A stretch of DNA of 64,000 bases. Origin: Massilia sp. Root418 (lineage in GTDB: Bacteria > Pseudomonadota > Gammaproteobacteria > Burkholderiales > Burkholderiaceae_D). Shown piece by piece: positions 23,107-31,035 of this stretch (position 1 is the stretch's first letter; the number at the start of each line of letters is the position of its first letter). Below the pieces are notes generated by a model. That model ran no database searches. It was given only the letters and a program-made list of their open reading frames with translations, and was not told the DNA's origin. A program made the translations under genes and the position numbers. Location: NCBI RefSeq assembly GCF_001425265.1, contig NZ_LMEC01000024.1:124001-188000 (forward strand), in the 5' to 3' direction.

Positions 23107-25715
23107 CCCGCCCGCTCCACGCATGCCGCATCGATCAGGCTGCACAGCTGCGGATACTGGTGCTGCTCCACCATCGCCTCCACCGCCAGCACGATCTCGC
23201 CATCGCCGGCGCGGAATTCCTCCAGCAGCTGCAGGGCGCGCGCCGGGTACAGCAGGTGCAGCGCCTCGCGCATCTCCACCAGCACCTCGTAGGGCAGCTG
23301 CGCCAGGCGCGCCGCCGTCAGCTGCGCGCGCGGCGCGGACGGCAGCCGCGGCACGCGCCGGAAACGCACGCCCAGCTGCTGCTCCAGCACCTGGAACAGC
23401 CGGTCCTGCTCGATGGGCTTGCACAGGAATTCGTCGGCGCCGGCCGCCAGCGCCTCGCGCCGCTCCTCCTCGAAAGCGTGCGCGGTCATCATCACCACGC
23501 GCGGCTGGACCAGCGCCGCCTCGGCGCGCAGCTGCCGTATCACCGACAGCCCGTCCAGGCCCGGCATGCGCCAGTCCATGAACACCAGCGCCGGCTGCGC
23601 GCGGCGCAGCGCGGCCAGGCCGGACGCGCCGTCCGCCGCCAGTTCCACCTCAAAGCCCAGCGGCGAGAGCAGGCTGTCGATCAGGTGGCGGCTGTCGGCG
23701 TTGTCGTCCACCACCAGGATGCGGCGCCCGCGCTGCGACGGGTCCAGCGCCGCCACCACGTCCGCCGCCTCGCCCGGCACATGGTCCGCCCCCGTCACCT
23801 CGACGGTGAAACGGAACTCCGCGCCCCGGCCCAGTTCCGACTCCACCTCCAGCGAACCGCCCATCATGCGCACGAACTCGCGCGAAATGGTCAGCCCCAG
23901 GCCGGTGCCCTCCTGGGCGCCGCTGTTGTCGGCCTGGACGAAAGGCTCGAAGATGCGCTGCTGGTCCGCCTTGGCGATGCCCTTGCCGGTATCGCGCACC
24001 GAGAACGACAGCAGATGGCGCCCGCCCTCCAGCGGCTCGGCGCGCGCGATCAGCATTACGCTGCCCTGCTGCGCGAACTTCACCGCGTTCGACACCAGGT
24101 TAAGCAGCACCTGGCGCAGCCGGGCGCCGTCCATCCGCACGGCGGCCGGCAGGCCATGGCAATCGAGCGTCATGTGCAGGCCGGCCTGGCGTGCGCGCGC
24201 GCCCAGCATCTCCATCACCTCGCGCAGCACCGCCTCCACCGCCACCACCGTCGATTGCAGGGTAATGCGGCCGGCCTCGATCTTGGACAGTTCCAGCAGA
24301 TCGTTGATCAGCGTGAGCAGATGCTGGCCGGAGCGGTTGATCACGCCCAGGTTGCGCTTCTCCTCCTCCGTCATGGACTGCGAATCGGCCAGCAGGCGCG
24401 AAAAACCGATCACCGAATGCAGCGGCGTACGCAACTCGTGGCTCATGGTGGCCAGGAACACGCTCTTGGCGCGGTTGGCCGCCTTGGCCTCGGTCACCGC
24501 CACCGACAGCGCCTCGGTGCGCTCGGCCACCAGTTCCTCCAGGTGGTTGCGGTGGCGCCGCAGCTCCTCCTCCGCCAGCTTGATGTCGGTGATGTCGTAA
24601 TTGACGCCCACCAGGCGCCGCAGCGCGCCGCCGGGGTCGCGGAAGGCCTTGCCGGCCGCCTTGATATGGCGCAGCTGGCCGTCCGGCCAGCGGATGCGGA
24701 ACTCCGTGGTGTAATGCCGCTCGCCGCGCTGGACATCCGCCAGCAGCCGCTTCACCCGCAGCAGGTCCTCCGGCAGCAGGCGCTGCTCCCACGCGGTGAG
24801 CGTATTCCCGAAGCTGCCCTGCGGCACCGCGTACTGGCGGTGCATCTCGCGGTCCCACAGCAGCTGGTTGGTGTCCACGTCCCAGTCCCAGATGCCGATA
24901 TGGGCCGCATCGGTGGCGATGGCCAGGCGCTCCTCGCTGGCCTGCATGGCGCTGTAGCGCTGGTCCAGCAGCGCCACCATCTCCACGATGGATTCGTTCA
25001 GCGTTTTCAGCTCGCCCAGGAACAGCGACCGCTGCGGCGGCTCGCCGGCCGCGCCGCCCGCCTTCACGCTGGCCGCGTACTGGCCCACCGACTTGAGCGG
25101 CTTGAGCATCAGATACCACAGCAGCAGGTACACGCCCAGCACCAGGGTCACATCCAGCGCCACGATGGCGAAAGCGAGCGCGATGCGGCGCTCGCGCAAG
25201 GTCTCCAGCACGTACTGCGGGGTGACATACATCTTCACCACGCCGATCTCGCGGCCCGCCACCCGGATCTGGCGCTGCGCGGTGCGCAGGGCGGGAATCT
25301 CCGGCGGCTGCGCCACCTGCTCCAGCACGCCCTGCGCATTGCGCAGGAAAACGAACTGCATCTTGTTGCTGAGGGTGACGGTGCAACCGTACAGGTCGCG
25401 GTTATTCAGGCTGGCCTGCACGATGGCGATGATCTGGCGGTCGTCGAAGTTCCAGGCCGGCAGCGCGATGGCGGCGGTCAGCTGGTCGGCGCTGGCGTCG
25501 AGCTCGCGGTGCAAGCCGCGCCAGCGCTCGTCGCGCTCCTGGTTATACGACAGCACGGCGAAGGCCAGCAGCACCAGCGTTACCAGCGCCGCCAGCGCCA
25601 GGCTGACGATGAGCGCGATCGACACGCGCCGCCTGGCGACGCGCTGCAGCAGCGCAGCGAAACGCCGCGCCGCCGGTTTGCAGCGATCCGCCAAATATGC
25701 CCCCATACCCCTCAT
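23103..25715 (-). CDS. Hybrid sensor histidine kinase / response regulator
   Basis: An 870-residue membrane kinase. Order: cytoplasmic N-terminus, helix (about 31-55), periplasmic sensor domain (about 56-180), second helix (about 182-203), HAMP-like region, PAS/PAC domain (about 265-390, with IGIWDWDVDTN), HisKA with phospho-His at about 424 (FLATMSHELRTPLHSVIG), HATPase with NAVKF, RDTGKGI and GTGLGLTI, then a receiver domain with ILVVDDN and acceptor Asp at about 713 (FMDWRMPG). The last 75 residues are helical but lack a clear phosphotransfer histidine, so another protein would take the phosphate. No cognate regulator is next to it. The first ATG (25715) is used; one three codons later is possible. 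Confidence 0.93.
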   Translation of the reverse strand: MRGMGAYLADRCKPAARRFAALLQRVARRRVSIALIVSLALAALVTLVLLAFAVLSYNQERDERWRGLHRELDASADQLTAAIALPAWNFDDRQIIAIVQASLNNRDLYGCTVTLSNKMQFVFLRNAQGVLEQVAQPPEIPALRTAQRQIRVAGREIGVVKMYVTPQYVLETLRERRIALAFAIVALDVTLVLGVYLLLWYLMLKPLKSVGQYAASVKAGGAAGEPPQRSLFLGELKTLNESIVEMVALLDQRYSAMQASEERLAIATDAAHIGIWDWDVDTNQLLWDREMHRQYAVPQGSFGNTLTAWEQRLLPEDLLRVKRLLADVQRGERHYTTEFRIRWPDGQLRHIKAAGKAFRDPGGALRRLVGVNYDITDIKLAEEELRRHRNHLEELVAERTEALSVAVTEAKAANRAKSVFLATMSHELRTPLHSVIGFSRLLADSQSMTEEEKRNLGVINRSGQHLLTLINDLLELSKIEAGRITLQSTVVAVEAVLREVMEMLGARARQAGLHMTLDCHGLPAAVRMDGARLRQVLLNLVSNAVKFAQQGSVMLIARAEPLEGGRHLLSFSVRDTGKGIAKADQQRIFEPFVQADNSGAQEGTGLGLTISREFVRMMGGSLEVESELGRGAEFRFTVEVTGADHVPGEAADVVAALDPSQRGRRILVVDDNADSRHLIDSLLSPLGFEVELAADGASGLAALRRAQPALVFMDWRMPGLDGLSVIRQLRAEAALVQPRVVMMTAHAFEEERREALAAGADEFLCKPIEQDRLFQVLEQQLGVRFRRVPRLPSAPRAQLTAARLAQLPYEVLVEMREALHLLYPARALQLLEEFRAGDGEIVLAVEAMVEQHQYPQLCSLIDAACVERAG

Positions 25716-25765
25716 CCCCGGACTTGTCCCATTGCCAGCGATGCTAGCTCACCGGGCCCAGATTG

Positions 25766-25814
25766 TATCCTGTCCCTTGGTACAGGATAAAAAAATGGGG
25801 TCAGGGTTAATTAG
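25766..25814. repeat. Hairpin plus GGGGTCAGGGTTAATTA element between kinase and SDR genes
   Basis: TATCCTGT (25766-25773) and ACAGGATA (25782-25789) form a stem, followed by an A-run and GGGGTCAGGGTTAATTA (25797-25813). The latter is one arm of the palindromic element seen intact at 44064-44123, so this looks like a decayed copy. The stem is not followed by T on either strand in the direction needed for a standard terminator. Confidence 0.6.
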
Positions 25815-25841
25815 TGGTCAGGCCAATTGTGCCAATCTGGC

Positions 25842-26588
25842 TCACACAACGCCGCCGTTGGCGCGCAGGGTCTGGCCATTGATCCAGCCGCCGTCGGGCC
25901 CGGCCAGGAAGGCCACGGCGGCGGCAATGTCGTCCGGCGTACCCAGCCGTTCCAGCGGCGCCATCTTGGCCATGCGCTGGACGGTTTCCTCGGTCTTGCC
26001 GTTCAGGAAGAGATCGGTGGCCGTGGGGCCGGGCGCGATGGCGTTGACGGTGATGTTCTTGCCGCGCAGTTCCTTGGCCATGATGTTGGTGAGCACTTCC
26101 ACCGCGCCCTTGGTGGCGCCGTACACGGCATACCCCGGCAGGCCCAGGCCGATCACGCTGGTGGAGAAATTGACGATGCGCCCGCCGTGCTGCAGGCACC
26201 CGGCCGCCGCGCGCAGCGTGTTGAACGTGCCCTTCACGTTCACGGCAAACAGGCGGTCGAAGGTCTGGTCGTCGGTTTCGGCCACCGTGGGCAGCGACGA
26301 TGGCATGATGCCGGCGTTATTCACCAGCACGTCCACCCGGCCGAAGCGCGCGACGGCACTGTCGAACAGGGCTTGCACGGCAGCCGGGTCGGCCACGTCG
26401 GCCTGCACGGCGAGCGCCGCGCCGCCCTGCCCTTCAATGGCGCGCACCACCTCGTGCGCTTCGGCCGCGTTGCCGGCGTAGTTGACAACCACCGCATACC
26501 CGTCCCGCGCCAGGCGCTGGGCAATCGCGGCGCCGATGCCGCGCGATGCGCCGGTAACGATGGCGACTTGTTGTTGGCTGCTGTTCAT
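25842..26588 (-). CDS. SDR family oxidoreductase
   Basis: A 248-residue classical short-chain dehydrogenase/reductase. The cofactor motif TGASRGIG (about residues 12-19), NNAG (about 90), the catalytic Ser in FSTSVIG and the YxxxK pair in YAVYGATKG are present, as is the C-terminal GQTLRANGG segment. Residues after the second strand (NYAGN) suit NADP(H). Substrate is unknown; relatives reduce 3-oxoacyl or simple keto compounds. AAAGGAG precedes the ATG. It is divergent from a LysR-type gene, which probably controls it. Confidence 0.92.
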   Translation of the reverse strand: MNSSQQQVAIVTGASRGIGAAIAQRLARDGYAVVVNYAGNAAEAHEVVRAIEGQGGAALAVQADVADPAAVQALFDSAVARFGRVDVLVNNAGIMPSSLPTVAETDDQTFDRLFAVNVKGTFNTLRAAAGCLQHGGRIVNFSTSVIGLGLPGYAVYGATKGAVEVLTNIMAKELRGKNITVNAIAPGPTATDLFLNGKTEETVQRMAKMAPLERLGTPDDIAAAVAFLAGPDGGWINGQTLRANGGVV

Positions 26589-26704
26589 CTGTGGCTCCTT
26601 TGAAGGTAATGGATCAGTGCAAGCAGTATCACTTATCCAAACCTATCAATAAATGCACTAAAATCGCAGTCACAATTCAATAACCGCCAATAATCACCCA
26701 CATC

Positions 26705-27601
26705 ATGGACCGACTCGACGCCATGCGCCTGTTCACGCGCATCGTGGAACTGGAAAGCTTCAGCCGCGCGGCGGACGCCCTGCAGCTGCCCGCCGCCACC
26801 GCCACCCACACCATCAAGCAGCTGGAGGCGCGCCTCGGCGTGCGCCTGCTGCAGCGCACCACGCGCCACGTGAGCGCCACCCCGGACGGCCAGGCCTACT
26901 ACCAGCGCTGCGTGCGCATCCTGGCGGACGTGGACGAGACCGAGGCCGGCTTCGGCAACAGCGGCACGCCGCCGCGCGGGAAACTGCGGGTGGATTTGCA
27001 AGGTACGCTGGCGCGCCACTTCGTGCTGCCCCGCCTGTCCGAGTTCCTGTCGCGCTATCCGGACATCGAACTCGACATCGGCGTAGGCGACCGCCTGGTG
27101 GACCTGGTGCGCGAAGGCGTGGACTGCGTGCTGCGCGGCGGCGAGCTGCGCGACTCCAGCATGGTGGCGCGGCGCGTGGCCAGCCTGGCGCAAGTCACCT
27201 GCGCCAGCGCGGCCTATCTGGACCGCCACGGCACCCCGCGCACGCTGGACGAGCTGGCGCAGCACCGAGCGGTGAATTTCTACTCCACCGCCACCGGCAA
27301 GCCCTTCCCCTTCGATTTCATGGTGGACGGCCAGGCGCGCAGCGTGATGCTGCCGGGCGCCGTCTCAGTCAGCGATGCGGAAGCCTATGTGCTGTGCTGC
27401 GCCAACGACCTGGGCCTGATACAGCTGCCGCGCTACCACGTGACCGCGCAGCTGCGCGACGGCAGCTTCCGCGAAGTGCTGGGGCAGTTCCGCCCACCGG
27501 CCAAGCCGGTGTCCGTGCTGTACCCGCACCAGCGCCAGCTCTCGCCGCGCGTGCGGGTGTTCGTGGACTGGGTGGCGGACGTGATGTCCGCCGCCGCCTG
27601 A
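26705..27601 (+). CDS. LysR family transcriptional regulator
   Basis: A 298-residue regulator with N-terminal winged helix-turn-helix (MDRLDAMRLFTRIVELESFSR and AATATHTIKQLEARLGVRLLQRTTR, residues 1-60) and a substrate-binding effector domain (about 90-295). The GEL.DSSMVARRVA and CASAAYLDRHG segments are of the common CrgA/DmlR-like group, often paired with oxidoreductases. The 116-base gap to the divergent SDR gene is AT-rich and would hold both promoters; I could not fix a T-N11-A box with confidence. Confidence 0.93.
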   Translation: MDRLDAMRLFTRIVELESFSRAADALQLPAATATHTIKQLEARLGVRLLQRTTRHVSATPDGQAYYQRCVRILADVDETEAGFGNSGTPPRGKLRVDLQGTLARHFVLPRLSEFLSRYPDIELDIGVGDRLVDLVREGVDCVLRGGELRDSSMVARRVASLAQVTCASAAYLDRHGTPRTLDELAQHRAVNFYSTATGKPFPFDFMVDGQARSVMLPGAVSVSDAEAYVLCCANDLGLIQLPRYHVTAQLRDGSFREVLGQFRPPAKPVSVLYPHQRQLSPRVRVFVDWVADVMSAAA

Positions 27602-27614
27602 AGCCGGCCGGCGC

Positions 27615-27950
27615 TCAGCGCCTGCCTCCGCCATTGGCCCCGCCATCCTCATCCAGATCCTCATCCAGATCCACCAGCGGGAGCGTTTCGATATGGTCCA
27701 CGCCGATGTCGGCGCCGTCCTGCTCCACCGACTCGCGTCCCACTTCGGCGCGCTCGCCGGTGCCGCCGGAATCGGTGTCGCTGTCCAGGTCCGCGTCGCC
27801 CAGGTCAGCGGCGGCGGTGCCGCCCGCCACGTCGCTGCCGGTGTCCGAGCGGTCGCTCGGGCCCAGCGCGCCGGTGCCGTGGCCGCGCCCCAGGCTGCGG
27901 TCGGGTGCGCGCGGGAAGTTGTCGGGATCGAGTGTGCTGCTGCCTGTCAT
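27615..27950 (-). CDS. Small acidic, Gly/Asp/Ser-rich protein of unknown function
   Basis: A 111-residue protein starting MTGSSTLDPDNFPRAPDRSL; the ATG at 27950 has GGAGG five bases upstream. It carries LGRGHGTGALGPSDRSDTGSD, a middle rich in Asp/Gly/Ala (GDADLDSDTDSGGTGERAEVG), and an acidic tail (DLDEDLDEDGG). There is no signal peptide or membrane segment, and it is likely disordered. I recall similar small proteins in Oxalobacteraceae, but no function is known to me. It lies between the LysR gene (convergent, 13 bases away) and the Cache-CheW gene (same strand, 66 bases after that gene's start side), so co-regulation is unclear. Confidence 0.75.
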   Translation of the reverse strand: MTGSSTLDPDNFPRAPDRSLGRGHGTGALGPSDRSDTGSDVAGGTAAADLGDADLDSDTDSGGTGERAEVGRESVEQDGADIGVDHIETLPLVDLDEDLDEDGGANGGGRR

Positions 27951-28016
27951 GATAGCCTCCATAAGCCGGTTGCGGATGCAGCGACTTTAGCAAAGCAGCA
28001 GCGGAAGCGGCGCGCT

Positions 28017-30635
28017 TCACGGCACGGCGCGCATTCCCTGCTCAGCCGTTGACGCCTGGCGCAGCACGGCCGCCATCTGCTCCACCGCCAGCAGGGTCAG
28101 CATCTGCCCCTCCGCGCCGGCCGATTTCACGATGGAGGCCAGCACCGGCGTGATGCCGACGAACACCTGGTCCACCGGCGCGATGTCGGCCACCGGCACC
28201 ACAGCAATCTCGCCCAGCCGCTCCACCAGCACGCCAAAACGCTGGCCGCTGGCGCCGGCCAGCACCACGGTCAGCATCTCGCTGCGCGGCCGCGAGCCGG
28301 CCACGCCCAGCGCGCGCGGCAAGTCGTAGATCAGCATGGTGGCGCCCTGGTAGATAGCGGCGCCGCAGACGGCGGGCGGCGCGCCGGGGAGCTGCACGCA
28401 GCCGGCAAATGGTATCGCCTCCACCACCGAGGCCGCGGCCACGCCCAGCAGGTAGTTCCCGACGTGGAAACCCGCGATCTCCAGGTGCTCCGCCCCCTCC
28501 GGCCCCTGCACCCTTTGCGCGCCCGGCAGCTGCGCGGTGGCCTCGGGAGCGGGCCCGTTCTGCTGCCCCGCCGCGCCATCCGGCCAGGCGCCCAGCGGCA
28601 CGCACACCAGCGCCAGCGCGGCCTGTCCCGCCGCGCCGCTGGTGCCACGGTACTCGCGGTAGCCGGCGGACGCACGCGCGCCCACCGCCATCACCTGCCC
28701 GTCCAGCTGCACCAGCCGCGCCACGCCAGCGGCGGCGGCCGGCGCCGCAACCGCTTCGGCCAGCAAGTCCGCCGGCAGCGCGATGCGGGCGCCCGGCTGC
28801 CAGCGCGCATCGCTCGATGCGATCACGCCGCCGGACGCGTCGGCAAACAGCGTGAAGGCCTTCGCCACTTTTGGCGGACGGGCCGCCTCCAGTATCGCCG
28901 CCAGCTGCGGGGCGCTGTCGAACACCAGCGCGATGCCGCCGGCGGCCGCGCCGTCGCCGCCTTGCAGCGCGGTCGCATAAATCCAGGTGGGCCGCGCACC
29001 GTACACGTCGTCGGCCACGAATTCAGACACCACGTAGCGCCCGGCGTCGCGCCCGGCATCGCGCAGCGCCAGGGCCTGCTGCCGCCACGGCGCATCCAGG
29101 CGCCGTCCCAGCCACGCCGCCGCGTGCGGCCGCGACACCGCCACCACCACACCCTCGGCGTCGAACAGCAGCAGGCTGTCGTACACCGTGTACAGGTCGT
29201 TGATGGCGCGCAGGCGCGCCGACATCTCCTCCTGCTTGCCGTCCGGCCGCGCCAGCAGGCCGCACAGCAGCGGATCCAGCGCCCACCAGCGGCAGTCATT
29301 GCTGCGCTCATACAGGTTGCGGTCCAGGATATCGATTGCCAGCGCCGCGTGGAAGCGGCAGTCGTCCAGATGCGCGGCCACCGCCATCGCCTGCAGCCTG
29401 CCGATCGAGCGCGTAAACACTTCCTTCATGCGGGTGCCAGTGCGCACGATCTCGCCCAGCAGCACGCGCGAGAAGGCGGGATTCAGCGCGGCCTGGCGCG
29501 ACTGCCCCTGCCGGATATTCGCGTTCCACACCGAGCGGCTCAACTCGCGCTGGATGGCCTCGGCCTGCGGCGGAATGCGCTGCAGCTCGGCCGGAAAGGC
29601 CGAGCCGTCCGCCAGTACCGCGCCCAGCAGGGCCCCGCCTACCTCGCCGTGCGGCGCCCCGCCGCCGGTCTCGCTGTGCGGCTCCTCTTCGAATGCCGCG
29701 TCGAGCGGCACCAGCACCAGCGCACTCCAGCCCGGGCCCGTATAGCCCTGGAATCCCTGCGGCAGCCGCCGCGAGGCGAGGTATTTTCGGCCCGCGAAGC
29801 GCACCAGGTGGCCGTCGCCGGGCGCTACATCCACCACCGCGCCGGGCGCCACCTGGCTTGCATCGCTGCTGGCGATGACCATGCCCGTCTCGTCCAGCAG
29901 CGTGATCACGCTCCAGTCGCCGCGCCGCTGCAGGCTGGCGAAGATGCGCTTCACCTCGTTCTCGAAATCGAAGCACAGGAACAGCGCCCCCAGCACGGTG
30001 CCGTGCCCGTCCCGCACCCGGACCGCGTAAAACAGATTGCGCGACTCGCCGGGGAACAAGTCGCTGCGCACCGCCGCCTCGGTGTAGGGGGCGGCGCTCT
30101 CCAGCACCTGGCGCAGCAGCGGGTCGCGCGACACCGCCACCTCCGGCTGTCCGGCCAGCCGCGCCAGCACCTCGCCCGACGGCGACAGCAGGATCACGTC
30201 GCGGTACACCGAATAGCGCGCCACATAGGCCTGCAGGCGCACCTCCATGGCCGCGCGCTCCGCTTTGGTGCGCCCGCCATCGGCCGCGTACGCGCGCAGC
30301 GCGTCGTCCATCGCCAGGAAGCCGATGTCCGCCGTGCGCTCATAGAGGTTGCGCACCAGGATGTCGATCGCCACCTGGCTCGGCGCGCACAGCTCCTGCA
30401 CCCGCTTCTCCAGCGTGGTGCGGGCCAGGTTGTCCAGCAGGCTGGCGCTGAGGGCGGCGAAAGCGGCCTTGGTGTCGCCCATCTCCGTGGTGGTGCCGGA
30501 CAACTGGCCCAGCAAATTCAATACATCCCAGACGGATTCCAGGGACTTCAAGGTCTCGCGGTTGTCCGATACATGCAGCATATAGGGCTGCAGGGTTCGA
30601 AGCTGATGAGTCACCGCACTTGTGGTTAGGCGCAT
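28017..30635 (-). CDS. Tandem Cache-like sensor with C-terminal CheW domain, apparently soluble
   Basis: An 872-residue protein. Two related sensor-like halves are visible: AIDILVRNLYERTADIGFLAMD (about residue 90) is echoed by AIDILDRNLYERSNDCRWWALD (about 430), and VIASSDASQVAPGA by VIASSDARWQPGAR. Each half resembles a Cache domain as found in chemoreceptors. The C-terminal part (about 715-865) is a CheW-like domain, with FHVGNYLLGVAAASVVEAIP and RFGVLVERLGEIAVVP. There is no signal peptide and no convincing membrane helix, although Cache domains usually lie outside the cell. It may couple a cytoplasmic ligand to a CheA kinase array. No other che gene is nearby. The start codon has a weak ribosome site. 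Confidence 0.8.
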   Translation of the reverse strand: MRLTTSAVTHQLRTLQPYMLHVSDNRETLKSLESVWDVLNLLGQLSGTTTEMGDTKAAFAALSASLLDNLARTTLEKRVQELCAPSQVAIDILVRNLYERTADIGFLAMDDALRAYAADGGRTKAERAAMEVRLQAYVARYSVYRDVILLSPSGEVLARLAGQPEVAVSRDPLLRQVLESAAPYTEAAVRSDLFPGESRNLFYAVRVRDGHGTVLGALFLCFDFENEVKRIFASLQRRGDWSVITLLDETGMVIASSDASQVAPGAVVDVAPGDGHLVRFAGRKYLASRRLPQGFQGYTGPGWSALVLVPLDAAFEEEPHSETGGGAPHGEVGGALLGAVLADGSAFPAELQRIPPQAEAIQRELSRSVWNANIRQGQSRQAALNPAFSRVLLGEIVRTGTRMKEVFTRSIGRLQAMAVAAHLDDCRFHAALAIDILDRNLYERSNDCRWWALDPLLCGLLARPDGKQEEMSARLRAINDLYTVYDSLLLFDAEGVVVAVSRPHAAAWLGRRLDAPWRQQALALRDAGRDAGRYVVSEFVADDVYGARPTWIYATALQGGDGAAAGGIALVFDSAPQLAAILEAARPPKVAKAFTLFADASGGVIASSDARWQPGARIALPADLLAEAVAAPAAAAGVARLVQLDGQVMAVGARASAGYREYRGTSGAAGQAALALVCVPLGAWPDGAAGQQNGPAPEATAQLPGAQRVQGPEGAEHLEIAGFHVGNYLLGVAAASVVEAIPFAGCVQLPGAPPAVCGAAIYQGATMLIYDLPRALGVAGSRPRSEMLTVVLAGASGQRFGVLVERLGEIAVVPVADIAPVDQVFVGITPVLASIVKSAGAEGQMLTLLAVEQMAAVLRQASTAEQGMRAVP

Positions 30636-30747
30636 GTCGTTCGTTTTCCGAATAAGAAAGTCCTGCCTTCATGCAATTTTCGTTCCACGCATAAACATTA
30701 TTTTATTGCCGTTTCTGCACCGGAACAGTGCGCAGTCTTGTGGTTAG

Positions 30748-30783
30748 CACTTATTTCATAAGTGTACTATTCAGTGATATAAT
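30748..30783 (+). promoter_or_regulatory. Promoter and palindrome of the efflux operon
   Basis: CACTTATTTCATAAGTG (30748-30764) is a perfect 7-base inverted repeat with a 3-base centre. It overlaps a -35-like TTCATA (30755-30760), 17 bases upstream of a consensus -10 TATAAT (30778-30783). A repressor binding here would block transcription; the MarR-type protein coded in the same operon is the obvious candidate. Confidence 0.7.
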
Positions 30784-30809
30784 GGTTTGACTCAATCAGG
30801 AGAAACACC

Positions 30810-31028
30810 ATGAAAACCTTGATCACCGCACTCGCCCTTGCTATAGCAGGCATCGCCTCCGCACAAACCGCCACGCCCGCGCCGGACGCCAGGCAGCCCC
30901 AGGCCAGCAGCGGCCGCACCCGCGCCGAAGTCATCGCCGAAGTGATCGAAGCGCGCAAGAACGGCACGCTGATCGAAACCGAAGCGGACATGGACGTGGC
31001 CCAGACGCGCAAGCAGGCTGCAAAGTAA
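30810..31028 (+). CDS. DUF4148 domain-containing small secreted protein
   Basis: A 72-residue protein with a signal peptide (MKTLITALALAIAGIASAQT) and a mature part GRTRAEVIAEVIEARKNGTL, the pattern of the DUF4148 family, which is abundant in Burkholderiales and of unknown function. CAGGAGAAACACC precedes the ATG. It is the first gene after the promoter of the efflux operon, with the outer membrane factor starting seven bases after its stop, so it is probably a co-expressed periplasmic component. Confidence 0.85.
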   Translation: MKTLITALALAIAGIASAQTATPAPDARQPQASSGRTRAEVIAEVIEARKNGTLIETEADMDVAQTRKQAAK

Positions 31029-31035
31029 GTCCGCC

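Noticed and set aside
23103..23330. A classical HPt domain at the C-terminus of the 870-residue hybrid kinase
   Set aside because: The segment is helical but no histidine sits in the H-x-x-K-G-type context found in the other hybrid kinase.
21573..25790. A 1405-codon open frame on the plus strand
   Set aside because: Antisense to the LytTR pair and hybrid kinase, which have clear domains in their own frames; the plus-strand product is low-complexity.
25766..25800. The TATCCTGT/ACAGGATA hairpin as an intrinsic terminator
   Set aside because: It is followed by A, not T, on the plus strand, and the T-run on the minus strand lies before the stem.
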